Shown here one piece after another: positions 11,471-23,999 of a stretch of DNA of 64,000 nt (its first letter is position 1; each line of letters starts with the position of its first letter). A program made the position numbers and the translations under genes. The notes below the pieces were generated by a model. The model was not told where the DNA came from, did not search any database, and saw only the letters and a list, made by a program, of their open reading frames with translations. The DNA lies in the NCBI GenBank assembly GCA_020064725.1, contig JAGTWJ010000003.1, positions 1,674,001 to 1,738,000 on the forward strand, written 5' to 3'. Source of the DNA: Drechslerella dactyloides. Taxonomy: Eukaryota > Ascomycota > Orbiliomycetes > Orbiliales > Orbiliaceae.

Positions 11471-12064
11471 TGTTGCAGATGTCCGAATACTTGATCGATA
11501 ACGGGTTGTAAGTGGTGTAGCTATAGTATAATGCGAAAATCCAGTATCGTAAGCGCAGAGATCCTCTTCCGGTCCTGTTAGGAAAGCCTTTTGTCGAAGT
11601 ATATGGTGCAGGATCGAGGTTGAAGGTCAGGTCCGGTTGGTGGTGATGGCGGGGAGGTTTATATGTAAGAGGGGCGGCTCCAACGCGCCGGACAAATGGC
11701 GGGGCACTTGAACTGCAGCTGCCACGAATCCATGCAGAACACCTCGCCGTAGACGACTTCCAGTTGACATGACACGAAGCCGTGCATGCACCATGCGTTC
11801 ATCGTACCATTCCGTATCACATCTACCGTCCGTGCATACATATCGATGTCTACGAAGTCCATGCATGCGTAGAAGCTGAACTAGAGCTGCGAAGACAGCA
11901 AACAGGCCAAGAATCGCATGCCATCAGTTGCTAAAATACATTCATTCCAAGCCATTGCAAGCATCATACAAACGCAGGCATATACACCATCACCCATAAG
12001 TGCAAGAAAATTATCAGACAGGCATCATGAAATCAATCGAGCCTGTCGGATAGATGATAGATAT
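11471..12064. other. Intergenic, upstream of the membrane protein and downstream of SEC16
   Basis: Short frames on the minus strand at 11627-11866 overlap each other in two frames and have no family features. I see nothing else. Confidence 0.35.
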
Positions 12065-15000
12065 CTACAGCACCTCCACGTATCGCTTACGACCCTTCGC
12101 CTTCGCCCCGGTCTTCCGCACGCTGCCGGTGCCCCCTAGCAGCTCCTCCATCTCGTCCACCTTGCCTGTTGTCGATGGCCTCGTCGGCGGCCGGTTCGGG
12201 CTTGGTTCCCGACTGCCACCGATGCTCGGGGGCGGCGGCATTAGTCCACTGCTAGGATTACTTGTCGGCGGCGCACTCGTCGGCGGCGCGGGTGGATGCG
12301 GTGTTCCGGCCGCGGATGGCGGTCCGCTCGGCGGGCCATTGATTTGCGCTGGCGAGCCCAGTCGTTTCGGCGGGGGTGGTGTACCACTGGGGGTGGACCC
12401 TGTGGAGTCACCGGTGGCGCCGGCCTTCTTGTTCACCCATTTCTTCAGGTCAGGGTCGTAGTAGAATGAGCTTTCCTCGCCCAACTTGGCCGTGTGGATG
12501 ACTGGCCCATTCGGGTCCTTCTTGCCCCCAAACCAGCCTCCAAACCAACCGCCTGACTTTGCGGCTTCTAGAGGATCCTTCAGTTAGCATGTGTCCGAAT
12601 GAGGTATGTAGATGTCGATGTGCGGGATCAGGATGTATGAACATACTCTTCTTCTTCTCCGCTTCCTCCGCCTCCTTCTTCGCGATCGCCTCCACCATCT
12701 TCCTATTCTCCTCTTCTTCTTCCTCTTTCTTCTTCTTCTTCGCAGCATCGTCTCCGCCGCCACTACCACCTCTACCGCCGCCAACATACCCATCATCATC
12801 GTCCATGATCCCTTTCTTCTTGGGCTTCGCCTTCTTTTTCGACTCCCCTTCATCACCAGAGTTATTCGGCGATGGCACATATGGCTGGAACTCTGTCGTT
12901 GGTGGCTCATAGCCACCATACCCGCCAGCTCCACTCGGCGGCTCGTATCCGCCCATCGTTGTCGATGCCACCGTCGAATTTTCACCACCCAGTGCCGTAT
13001 TCGCCATTGGCGGACTAAACGTCGCATACGAGGATTCCATCGATGGCGGCGACATCGGCGCGGAACTCGGCACCGGCGACGGCTGATACCCTGTATTTCC
13101 ATTCGCAGCAGTACTATCCGCCGGCTTCTCCGCCTCATACCCGCCGTACCCAGGGTATGCCGGCGTCGGTTCATACCCGCCGTATCCACCACCACTTGCA
13201 TACCCAGGTGCAGCTGCCGTCTCCGTAGCCTTCGGCTGTCCTGTCGGCTGAGGCGCGTAGGGGCCCGTCACAGTGGGTGTAGCAGCACTCTTAGGCGCAT
13301 ACCGACTCGACGCGGCCGATGACGCAGACCTCGCCCCGGCTGGTGACGAACCCATTCCCGGCGGGTGATGTACTGGTGTATATGGCGCATAACCTCCCAT
13401 CCCCATCGCCCCGGATCCGTACAGGTCGACGCCACTCTGCTCTCGACTTAATCCGGGTGGCGCACCTCCGCCTACGCTGAAGCCAGCATACGGGCCGCTA
13501 CCACCACCTGGCGCATCGCCGCCGTTGATGCCAGCACCACCGATGATACCACCATTAATACCATCACCGACGGGTGCACCATTGGCCGGCTCTTCCGACT
13601 CACCGGTAACGAAGCGGTTGAACGTATTCAGCAGACTGCCGGAAATTGTATCAAGCGTAGGCTTGCTCATCCACGACGAACTGCTGCTGTCTCGAGGCGC
13701 TTGGCTGAGGCGCTTAGTCAGCTCGTCAATGCTCGACAGCAATAGCGGGTGGAGGTATGGCTGTGGCCTGCTCGTCAGCTTGAACGATGCGGTGATGGCA
13801 TCGGCGTATTTCTGCGCGTCGGCCTTGAAACCGTACTGCGCGAGGATGTGTGCGTGATGTAGCTTGAATGGTAGCAAGTGCGGGAAGTTTGTCAGTGTGG
13901 GTGCGCCGGGAAGGAGTGATAATGCAAACTCGTAGATTTCGGAGAGAATGACGGCGTCGAGGTCGCGGCCGTAGTTGAAGGGGTTGTTGACGTGGTTGGC
14001 ACCCAGCAGGGCAAAGATGGTTTTACTCGTCTCTTCTGCGCCGGAGAATATCGCCGCCGGCATGGCAAACAAGTAGCTATGATCACCCGTAAAACATCAG
14101 TAAGGACTACCTTGACTACCATATCAAACCAAATTGAATGGAAAAACGATAAGGATAGAGGTATTTTGTATACGCACCAGATATGCGCCGCCTCGATCCG
14201 GTTGTAGCTCTCCAGCAACGACCCGAGTCTCGCAATCGCCTGCACGTCGCCACTACTCCGGTTGCTCAACATGAGGCCTAACGTCTCCCGCCACTTCTCC
14301 AGCCCCTCGAGCGCATTCCCACTGCTATGTCCGCCGGTAGTGCTCATCATCGTCATCCCCATCCTCGTACTCGCGGGCACAAGGTCGTCAACCGACTCTT
14401 CCCAGTTCCCAGCGAATACTTCGTACAGCACCGCCATCGCTTCCATCCCCGTGGTTTCCTCATTCTTGACCTCCTGCTTAACGAACTCCTGCACCGTACG
14501 CTTGTAAAGCTCCGGTGAGGTCGTCGACGAGATCAAAATCGCGTGCGCCCACTGCCGGTTCTCGATCGCAAACCACACCGCTGCCTCACGGTCACCCTTC
14601 ATCAGGTGCGTGCGGATCGTCTCGAGCGCGTTCCGGTCGAACACTGTGCTCTGCTGCAGCGCGTTCTGCCGCCGCGGCAGCTCAAGCGTGTCACTCTCCG
14701 GGCTGATGATTTGTCGTACCGCCGCATCGATCTCGGGCTTGCCTGCTAGCACACCGTCGTTCTCCATGCACAACTTGACGAGCTTCCAAAGTATGACCTT
14801 CTCCATGCTGCGTGGGTCGCGATGTCGCGTATACTCGCCTTCAAGCTTGAGAATCTTGCCCTCCATCCAGGCCGAAACATCCTTCTTACGCCCTTTCCCG
14901 CCGGCTTTACCGCCGAAAACGGGCCCAGGAAATTTCGCCAGATCGTCAAAGAAATCGTCGTCCTTAAGCAGCTCCTTCGCCGGCCGGTTCTTCACCTCCC

Positions 15001-18000
15001 CGAGCGACGTTTTGATCACTTGCTGCCCTGTCTCCGCGTTCCAGCGATTCGTATGTACCGGGAACATCGTGACAACGTCACCTCCGAACCCCCAACAGAA
15101 CAATGGCGACCCCTTCCACCGCTCAAGCGGATCCGAAGCCGCGAGACTTCCCGGCGGCGGTGCCATGAAGTTCTGCAGCACAGGCGGAGCGGCGGATGGA
15201 TACGCGGTTTGAATGGGATATGACGGCCGCCTGGTATCTACGGGTGAGTGCCCCATATTACTACTCGCAACGTGTGACGCTGCCGCGGAATTCGGACGCT
15301 GAATACCATGTACATTCGCCGACCGGAACGCTGCGAAGCCTGGCGATTGCGTGGCCGATCTCTTAGGAGGAGCGAACCCAGCGCCGGTAGCTTCCGTAGG
15401 CGACAATAATGTAGAACTCAGCGATGACGTAGCCGTATGATTTTGGTAATTCGATGGAGCGTACTTTCCAGGTGACTGCGACCTCGTCGGCGGACTCGAA
15501 AGATGCGAGAGTGCCGGGTTGGGTGCCGTCGACCCCGGCGGCGGGGGCGTCTGCCTGTTCGCGGGGTTATACCGATTGGCAGCAGCTACCGGCGGTGGCG
15601 GCAACGCCTTGTCGAACGCGGACGGAGCAGGCGCACCTCCCTCCTCATCTTCTTCGGCCACGCCGCCAAGTGCGTGCGCCTTCATGCTCTCCATGGTGCC
15701 GGGCCTATCTCTCGATGGCGGCCGGGCAGTTTGAGCGTGTCCGTTTGCCATGCCCTCGTGTGACCCTCCTGAGATGCCCAAGCCGGCGGCATCGTGACCA
15801 CTAGCCGCATACCTGCTTTCACTAGACATACTGGACGACCGCGGCTGTATGGTTGGCGGCATAGGCCGCTGTGCATACGGCGATACACCGCGGACATTGC
15901 GGGGCGGAGAAGCGTATAATGAAGCGGTAGGGGATGGCTTTGGCGCGTAATTTGAAGTCGCTGATGCCGCTGGAGCGGGTGCGTATGGTGATGCGGTTCT
16001 CGCAAGCGACGGGTTACCAGGCGATGTGCCATACGGGTGTGACGTGCCTAACGACCCGACGGGCGGCGACACGAAGCCGGGTTCGACAGAGGTAGGTCTC
16101 GACGGTGGGCCCGTCATGCTAGGCGTGCGGTTCATTGAGATTGGCGCCGAAGTCGGCGGGAGCCCTTGCGGCCCGAGGCTGGATGCACGTCCACTAGGTG
16201 TGTATCTTCCTGACGCCCCACTTGGTGGCCTCTTAGGCAGCGTCATGGGCAGCTCCTCGAAGAAGCCGCTAGATTGCGACCGTAGTGGCTTTGGAGGTAG
16301 CGCACCTGGGGCAGGCGACGTCCCAGACCGGGAGGGAGGTCCTGGGGGCGGTGCTGGCGGTAGCGCCGGCTGTCCTGTATACCCGGGTCTTCCTCGTGTG
16401 ACATCCGCCGGCGAGGCTAAACCGCCAGGCGCCGTTGAATGTCCGAAGTGTGCAGACGGCGGAGTGTTGACAGCGCCATGTTGGCCAACGTAGTGGCCTG
16501 TTCCATACGGAGGTGGTTGCTGGACTGGCGCCGGCTTTTTCCTGATCGGTTTGACAATGTCATCTGGTAGGTCGTATGGCGAGTGATAGCCGGTAGTCTT
16601 ATCGACGAAGGACTGGGCTTTCGGCGCGTCGGCTACGCGTGGCTGCTGCTGGAACGTAGCAGCGTACGGCGACGCTGCGGGAACGAAACCCACAGCTGGA
16701 GCGGTGGGGATGGTAGGGAGACCAGGAGTGTATGGTTGCGGATGCTGCTGTGGCTGCTGCGGCTGCGAGGCAGGCGTATAGCGAGATGATGCAGGTGGTT
16801 GTACTGACGACGGGACTGACTGCTCTGTGGGAGACGATTTCTTAGATTCGTCATCCTCCAGCAGAAAGTCTTCGCTGTCGTCAAACCAAGCTGGCTGTGC
16901 CGGCTTCTGCCCAACTGCAGCCGCCTCCTGCGAGGCCACGCCCTCTTCTTCCTCCTCATCATCCAGGAAGTTGTCGTCGTCATCGAAAAGAGCTGCCCAT
17001 TTTAGAGCTTTATCCTCCTTGGGCTTGTCTTCGACGACTTCCTGCTCGACCTTCGGTGGCTCCGTCGCCTCAGGGATTCCGGCCGCCAATGCGGTGCTCT
17101 TTCTCTTCAATGCCGCCGGGTTGTCGAAGAAAGCCGCATCATCCTCGTCGCTGATTGGGTCTATCGGCGTTCTCGAGCGGGAGAAAAAATCGTCTTCCGT
17201 CGCTGGCGCCTCCTGGTCGCTAAACAACGGCATCCCCTCACCGAATCGGTTGTCCTCGCCTTCCAGCACAACATTCCCACCCATCACCGCATCCTCCGTC
17301 GCCGAACGCTCAAATGTCGGTACGTTGTTGCCGCTCGCATCTACCCTGGAGAAGAAGTCGTCGCCACTCGTCCCCTCGTCTCCGAAGAAATTGGCGTCCG
17401 ATGGCTCCACGGGTTTCTCCTCACGGTCAACGTTGCCGAAAAAGGAATCGTTGGCGGCGCTATCGTTCCCGAAGGGATTCTCGGATGTCTGCGCGTCGAC
17501 TGCCTGCGGGTCTGGGACGGCGGGGAACGACGATGTATGCGGTATCGAATCATGTTTCAGCTGCTCAAACGGGTCCTCCCCGCTATTCACCCCGTGAAAC
17601 GGGTCCTTCGTATCCGGCACGTCTGCAGGCGGTTCCACGCTTGTTGTCTCGTGTGGCGGCGTTATCCCGGCCTGGCTTGACCGGCGAACAGGTATCTCCA
17701 ACCCGCCGTCGCTGCCATCCTCGTCCTCTTCGTCCCGATGTATGTGCGTTTGATGTATTGTTTCCCAGGTGACTTGCTCGCCGGCGGCTAGTCTCTCGGC
17801 GCTCTTTGCCTGGCACTTGAGGCAACCAACGGTGATATCCTCGATATGACAGGTAGTAATGAGATCGTCGGAGTCGAGGCGAGACATTACTGCAGCTGGT
17901 AGTTCCTCGGATTGGTGGTTGATGACGGTCGGGGTGGTATTTGTAGGTTCCGGCGCTACATCCGTCGATGGAGGGTGGGGTAATATCGCGGGTGTGACTA

Positions 18001-18136
18001 TCGATGGGTCGTTCGCCCTCGGTATCCCAAGATGGTCGAAGAAGGAGTTGTCATCGGTGGTCGAGGGGTCAAAGGTAGTGGCGTGTGAATTTGCAGCCAG
18101 CTTGCCAGCGCTGTCCGCGCCATCCGGAGCGTCCAT
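12065..18136 (-). CDS. SEC16: COPII coat assembly scaffold protein Sec16
   Basis: The exons are 18136-14178, 14076-12647 and 12567-12065, giving 1963 residues with consistent phases. The first intron's GTGCGT donor joins to read AAHICYLFAMPA, a conserved Sec16 stretch, which confirms the splice. The protein starts with a long acidic, disordered region containing repeated NFFGDEG, DDFFSR and AALFDDDD-like acidic-aromatic patches, then a Pro/Ser/Tyr-rich region. From about residue 1000 comes the central conserved domain (PLFCWGFGGDVVTMFPVHTN) and the ACE1-like helical solenoid, with KVILWKLVKLCMENDG, GDREAAVWFAIENRQWAHA and ALLGANHVNNPF. The C-terminus holds KLGEESSFYYDPDLKKWVNKKAG followed by a Pro-rich tail, as in fungal Sec16. 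Sec16 organises ER exit sites by binding Sec23/24 and Sec13/31. The gene has no close functional partner among its neighbours. Confidence 0.93.
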
Positions 18137-19153
18137 GGCTGGTCAGGCGATGCTGGAGCGGATTGAGCTCCGGGAGGATGCTGGGCGGACGGTAAAGGAA
18201 GGATACTCTAGATATCGATGTGTGCCTGGAGGTCCGTGATAATATTAGCATGTGCTCGCGATAACGCCGATACATCCGGATCCCTTGCTCCTCACCATAT
18301 GCATTCCAGCCCGAATCCGGTAACTAACGTCTCGGTATATATCTCCTCTGGTGTATATATCGGCGACGGCGTTCCTGGTACCGTACCAGTGGTTGTGCGG
18401 AGTATCGATCGTGATCAAAGCCACGAGCAGGAGTCGCGGAGGTCGGACTTTAGTGGCGATAGGTGACGTCCGGACTCGGTCAACACAGCGTTGGTTCACC
18501 CCGGGAACTAACGTTAATTGCTCAACCGGCGCGGCAGACCCCGAAGTTAAATGATACCTAGGAGGTAAGAGTCGTCAAAAATCAATCCGCACAATAGTCG
18601 AGAGGTCTTTAATTCGATATGTCGTGCGGGTGAGAATTTGCCGGCGGTGGGCTGCTAGCGGCGGGAGCGTGGAGGTGGCCACAGTTGCCTCTGCTGCAGA
18701 CTTCGGCGCAGTTGACTGTTCGGGCACCCCTGTCGCCACATGTGGAACATGCCCGTCTTCATGCGTCGCCTGCGGAATGCATTGCAGAGACATCGCGGCC
18801 ACGGCGGCCAATGGCCATCACGAGCATGGTCTTTGAACCGGCATAGGTATACAATTAATCCGTCTGCTGAGAGGACCACTGGCACTTACGTCAATTAACC
18901 GTGGTGCGTCCGGACGTCCAACCAGCCAAGAGCATTATGCTCACTAGCCTCAAAAGCTGCATCTGCCAACATTTCGTCCATGGATCCATGCGACAGACGC
19001 ATGCGCTTGCATGTCCACCTATATCAATTGACATATCATAGTGTACAGACATTATTATATTTCGTATTCAGTAGTCCCGTTTGAATACAGCATATCATGA
19101 TTCGCGGATCCGTCTCCAGGCATCAGCGAGAGTCGATAGTAAAATTGGCACGA
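18137..19153. other. Intergenic, SEC16 promoter and 3' side of the P450 gene
   Basis: About 1 kb upstream of SEC16. Short frames on both strands (18575-18836) are mirror shadows with no motif. No RNA gene was recognised. Confidence 0.35.
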
Positions 19154-21040
19154 TCACTGCGCTCGCCGCACACGCAGCCGTACGTCGTTCTTCGGCGGCA
19201 GCCCACCCGCTCCGAAGAACGACCGATCGATATCCGGCGCCCTGATTCCCTCTGTCTTCCACTCCAGTCCCATCGCCATCACCGCTACCGTCGCCAGGAT
19301 CTCCTGGCCCGCAAAGTGCCGTCCTGGACAGATGCTCAGGCCGCCACCGAATGGACGCATCCTTGTCTGATATTCTCTGACCCGTCGGGCCGCTGTCGCC
19401 GCATCCTCGCCTGGATATGGAAGCCATCTATCCGGGTTGAAAGTCGCAACGCTCTTGCCCCAGTATTCCTCCTCGATTTGCGCAACGGGGTTAAGGCCCT
19501 GGATCATGCCGCCCTTCTTGAACATGTACCCGCCGAACTCGGTGTCCTCGAGCACCATGCGCGGCGATATGGACGCCGTGCCAAGTCTATATAGGCGCAT
19601 CAAGTAACGGGTTAGCTCACAAAGATATACCAGGAATGGTATCAAGACACATGTGGGTATATATACCTCAGGGCTTCCTGCCAGACAGCATTCAAGAAGG
19701 GAAGCTTGCCCAGCTTGTCGACATCGAATGTTGGCCACGAAGCGCTAGTTGCGGGCGTTTCTACACACATAGCAAGCTCCTCCTTCAGCCTTTCCAGCAC
19801 GCCCGGCGTCAACAGTGCAAATGCTATCACCCACGACGCCACCGGAATAGCATTCGCCTCCAGTCTGAAATGTAACTACATTGTCAGCGGTCCATTCCCA
19901 CATACGGATACACAGATAATAAATTCATACTCACCCCCATAGTAAAGATAGATGAATCGCCGCGTGCGCCTGATGATCATCTTCCGCGAGCACCATCTCA
20001 GTGAGCTTGACTCTGTCCCTCACCAACCTCGCTCCAAAGTTCTCTTCCCACAGTACGTCATCCGCAATTTGATCTCGTAGCTCCTTAACTTCCATTCGCC
20101 ACCTGATCAATTCGTCGGTCACAGCCTGTCGCGCAGCTCGGACTCCTGGGATCATGAAGTCTGGGTACATCTTGAACAGCTGCAGGAAAGCCTTGTCCCA
20201 GTGCCAGAAGTTACGCGCCAGCTCGTCCGTCAAGCGTAGCTTCTTGCCATACAATGCCCGTCCGCTGGCCGGGAACATGATCTTCTTGATCCACGCGAAT
20301 AGATCAACTTCCATATACTCGCCTCCCGCAGGCACATTTTCCTCCAACTGCGCGGACAGCTCGCGGACGAAAATTCGCGTCATGTTTTCCAGGCTGGGTG
20401 TCTTGGGATTCAGCTCACGCACGTACATGGCATGCACAAGCTTACACCACTCAGGTTTGCCTTCTAGGCCGGTCTGGTCGACACCGGGTAGCCCCGGAGC
20501 AAGGGCCTTGAATGCTGATGGTGGTCCACCAAACAGCTGGGCAAGCGTCAACTCGATCAACGGGTCGAAGACGACAGTCCTCGACTTACGGTACATGAGC
20601 GAGACGGCGGCAGGGTCGGTGAGCAGGTATATGCGCTGGCCGAATGCATAGATTGTGCGTGGCCCACCGGGCTTGCCGTCTACCTTTCTACAATCATCGC
20701 AACGGGATATCAGTAATCAAATCCAGATTCATATGCATATGCGTATCTTGATAAGCAATAGCAATCCTGCTCACCTGTATTTTGCTACCATCTTCTCTTG
20801 GCCCGCTACCAGCCCGAATGCATGTCCTATAAAGGGCATCCAGTACGGTGGTACCGGCGGCTCCCCGTCCTTCGTCGGTTTGCCATCGTTCAGCGTCGAA
20901 ACTGTGAATGTGTACACAATTGGCAGCAGCGCCGCCAGCAGCGTGTACAGCGCGATGTTTGTCGGCGTAAGGCTGCTGACAAGCGAGCCGAGGAGGCCAG
21001 TGGCGGCGTCAGGGGCCGCATTTGGGACGGAAGAGTTCAT
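19154..21040 (-). CDS. Cytochrome P450 monooxygenase with CYP7/CYP8-like I-helix
   Basis: The exons are 21040-20775, 20687-19935, 19864-19667 and 19586-19154, giving 549 residues with all phases consistent. An N-terminal anchor (NIALYTLLAALLPIVYTFTV) and a Pro-rich hinge (EPPVPPYWMPFIGHAFGL) place it in the ER membrane facing the cytosol. The ExxR motif of the K-helix is in WQEALR, and the haem loop is FGGGLSICPGRHFAGQE with the axial Cys. The I-helix reads LEANAIPVASWVI: the usual acidic-Thr oxygen-activation pair is missing and Asn/Pro stand in its place, as in CYP7 and CYP8 (sterol 7-alpha hydroxylases, prostacyclin synthase). That makes an oxidised-sterol or lipid substrate, or an isomerase-type reaction, conceivable. 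The true substrate is unknown and no biosynthetic partner lies beside it. Confidence 0.88.
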
Positions 21041-21800
21041 TGTCTGGTTAGTGTAACGCGCAGTCGAGATCTTGAGAATCCGATCTGGTTACGTAAACTG
21101 TCGCGTCGTAAGTAGATTAGTCTGTTGATGCCGGTGCTTGCGATGCAGTAAGGTGGTGCGCTGATAACGCTGGAAGGTCCGCGAAGGAGACAATCGTCCG
21201 CGTGCGCGTGAACAATCAATCCGCTGTTCGAATGTTCACGACCGCAAGGCTTACAAATGTCTCGCCTTCCTCGCCGAATTATATAAAAAATGGTTCCCAC
21301 CGCAATTTTCGCGGTGCGCGCAGGCCTCCTACTCCATTGGCCATGCTGGCTCCCCGGCCTATCGGTCCCGGATCCCCACAGTCCGTCTCATACTGTCAGC
21401 ACTATCGTTCTCCGCGATCTTGAAAACCCTCCGGAACCTCGACTTCCCGCCACCCATGCATCACATTGGCCGTAGCACAGGGTCCTGGCACACGCTAGCC
21501 AATCACCGCGCGGAGATTTCACAATCAGTTTGTGCAACTGCCGAATGTGATGGATGTACCTTGCCCTGGCTCCTTAACAAGGCGCCTGGCATAACTTAAG
21601 CTTTCGCTCCGCTGCGAACTTCACTCGCGATTGTAGTCTCGGGGACAGACGCCGGCTGCTGTTGTTGGTCACGTTGTAGGAGCACAGCGGATGCGGTTCA
21701 GGATAATTGTATAATCGAGCCCCAAATGTCTCCTTTCTTCATATTATATTACTGCCTTGAGGGCATATTCTGAAGTATGTAGATACATTACAGGAAAGTC
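21041..21800. other. Intergenic, P450 promoter region
   Basis: Only short opposed frames occur. An ATATAAAAAA run at 21281-21290 points to the plus strand, where no gene follows. Nothing else was seen. Confidence 0.3.
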
Positions 21801-23999
21801 TCACCACCGCTCCTCAAGCGCCCCAGAGGAATCCATGGTGAACCCGCCAGTTCCCCCCTTCTGATCCCCGAACGAATACGTCACAATCCTCCACTGGTCC
21901 TTCTCCTTCTCCCCGTCAACCCCTTCCTCCTCCTCCTCTTCTTCTTTCAGTTCAACGTCGTTCGCCTCATCGGTGTAACCACTGCCCCCAGGGCCATAAT
22001 AGATGTACCGGCTTCTATCATTCCGCTGTCTGGCTTGTTGGAGCTGCCGCACCAGATCCTCTCGTCTCAACTCTGCGATCCCGGCATCAATCCCCTCACC
22101 ATCGTCTGCCATCTTCCCGCCGCGGTGCACCCTTCCTTCCTTACCCCACGTGAACAAAAACACCCGTTCCACAAGCCTATCTCCCGTCACCGCAATGCCC
22201 CGCACACCCTCCACGTACCCCAGCTTCTTTCCCACAACTTCCATCCTGGCGACCGGCGACTCCTTTGCCGGGCCATCGTTGCCAACCAGCTCCCCGCAGT
22301 CCAGTATGTCCTTCTCCGTCACGTCCCAGACCCATACTGCGCTATCGTCTGTGTATCCGACGACCCGCAGCAGCACTTCCGCGTCCACCATGTTTTGGTG
22401 GAGCATGCAGCCTGTGCGAATGTACATTGGCTGCGTCCCCGTGGTTGCTCCATTGAAGTCTAGAGTCGCTGGTTCCTCTCCAGTGGTGTCCGACGTTTTG
22501 CGCGGCTCCCAGTCGTAATTGATCATCCCAGGGTCCTTCCAGGGGATCTCCGGATCCCGCAGCCCCAGCTTGCGAAAGTAAGCTGCTGGCGCGGGAGTCG
22601 CGAGAACTAGCTTCCCGCGTTTCTCGCCGTGCGTCGTCGGCGGCAGCACCAGCGACATCTCCACGTGGATCCAGTCTTTCGCCGTCGAACTCGGCCTTGT
22701 AAGCAGAAACCGTTGAGCTGGCGGTCGGAAGACTAGACTGCGTGCGATGACGCCCTTGACTTCGGCCGTTCCCTGATCACGCGAGAACACGACGTGCATG
22801 TCTCTCCACAAGCCACCCATCCGAGATATGTCCTGCTCCAGCCGTCGTGGTTCTAGCACTTTCCACTTTCTATTTCGCTCACTGGCTCCACCATCTGCTC
22901 CAACCGTAGGCTCGTCATCTAGTCCTACCGCGTAGCCTCTCCCCATGCATCGTCCATCTTTGCGCAAGAGCAGCTGCATAGTCTCCTCCGCGTGGTCGGA
23001 TAACACGGTATTCGGTGCATTTTGCAGATTCACCGCCGGCATCCGCCACTTGCGTTTCTCAGTCCAGTGCAATTCATACGCCAGGTCTATATCGCTATTC
23101 ATGTGTGGCTGCGCTACCTCGTGGAAATACCGTCCGTGGAATTTGACGCGCAGCAACGTTGTCGTCAGCTCCTTCTCGTCGCCACGCCAGCCGTACCACG
23201 GTTGATGATAGCTGTACTCTTTGTCCGTCAGCCCTGGGTGGCGTTTATATTGCCCTTCGCTGATGTAAATGCTGAGCGGGGTCGGCGAGTCGGCGGTTGC
23301 CTTGAAGAGTAGGCAATGTGGGTGTTTACCGATCCCAGGGGTTCTGTAGGCTGAGTTTAAGTAGGTGCTACTGTTGAATTGGTGTGTGATGACCAGACGG
23401 TCTGTATCGGCGATATGGTAGAGGCTACGGCTATGCGAAGGCGCGAACCTGTATGTGTGGAGACGCACGCAATGCTTATCGGACCAGCTGAGCGCGAGGG
23501 TTTCGCCGCGAACGGGACCGATGGCGATGTGCATAGTACCATCGAACAGCGGGTCGTCGTCGTCGTCGCCGAAGCTGAAGCCTGTATCGTCATCGGGGTC
23601 GTCAAGCGCAAGGACGGTCTTACGACTATCTCCCACCCGCCAGGAGCTTTTCATGCATAGCAGTTCCTGAAGCAGCAATCCGCGCAGTCGCCAGAGGTTG
23701 CCGCTAGCATTACGGAGAGTATCGTACTTGGAGTCAATGGTCGGCATAGGCTTGGCGCCGGGGTGCGTGGCGATGATGGTGCGCTGTCGGTCGACGATGG
23801 TGGTCAGGTGGTGCTCGAGGAGGACTGGGTCAAGGGACATGGAGTAGATGGCCTTGCAGGTGTAGCGGAGGGCGTCGAATGTCGTTGGGGAGCAGGCGTA
23901 GAGGATGGCAGTGAGAACGTGCGGATGGGAGAGGTAAAGATCCGCGAGTGAGAATGCCGGGGCGGCAGGCGACGAAGCCATTGTCAAAGATTGGGACAC
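21801..23999 (-). CDS. Large intronless orphan protein with F-box-like N-terminus
   Basis: This is a 732-residue uninterrupted ORF. The start may be the Met at 23999 or the seventh codon (MASSPAAPAFSL). Residues about 12-55 (LADLYLSHPHVLTAILYACSPTTFDALRYTCKAIYSM) have F-box-like helix and leucine spacing, but the match is weak. The rest is a strand-rich region (for example LLRVVGYTDDSAVWVWDVTEKDI and VVGKKLGYVEGVRGIAVTGDRLVERVFLFTWGK), which could form beta-propeller-like blades, though I cannot count regular WD repeats. A run of acidic residues (KEEEEEEEG) precedes the C-terminus. Length, codon pattern and the lack of a competing frame support a real gene. Function unknown. Confidence 0.75.
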   Translation of the reverse strand: MSQSLTMASSPAAPAFSLADLYLSHPHVLTAILYACSPTTFDALRYTCKAIYSMSLDPVLLEHHLTTIVDRQRTIIATHPGAKPMPTIDSKYDTLRNASGNLWRLRGLLLQELLCMKSSWRVGDSRKTVLALDDPDDDTGFSFGDDDDDPLFDGTMHIAIGPVRGETLALSWSDKHCVRLHTYRFAPSHSRSLYHIADTDRLVITHQFNSSTYLNSAYRTPGIGKHPHCLLFKATADSPTPLSIYISEGQYKRHPGLTDKEYSYHQPWYGWRGDEKELTTTLLRVKFHGRYFHEVAQPHMNSDIDLAYELHWTEKRKWRMPAVNLQNAPNTVLSDHAEETMQLLLRKDGRCMGRGYAVGLDDEPTVGADGGASERNRKWKVLEPRRLEQDISRMGGLWRDMHVVFSRDQGTAEVKGVIARSLVFRPPAQRFLLTRPSSTAKDWIHVEMSLVLPPTTHGEKRGKLVLATPAPAAYFRKLGLRDPEIPWKDPGMINYDWEPRKTSDTTGEEPATLDFNGATTGTQPMYIRTGCMLHQNMVDAEVLLRVVGYTDDSAVWVWDVTEKDILDCGELVGNDGPAKESPVARMEVVGKKLGYVEGVRGIAVTGDRLVERVFLFTWGKEGRVHRGGKMADDGEGIDAGIAELRREDLVRQLQQARQRNDRSRYIYYGPGGSGYTDEANDVELKEEEEEEEGVDGEKEKDQWRIVTYSFGDQKGGTGGFTMDSSGALEERW

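Noticed and set aside
12584..13322. Long antisense and frame-shifted ORFs rich in Arg within SEC16
   Set aside because: Shadows of the Gly/Tyr/Pro-rich and Lys/Glu-rich coding sequence of SEC16.
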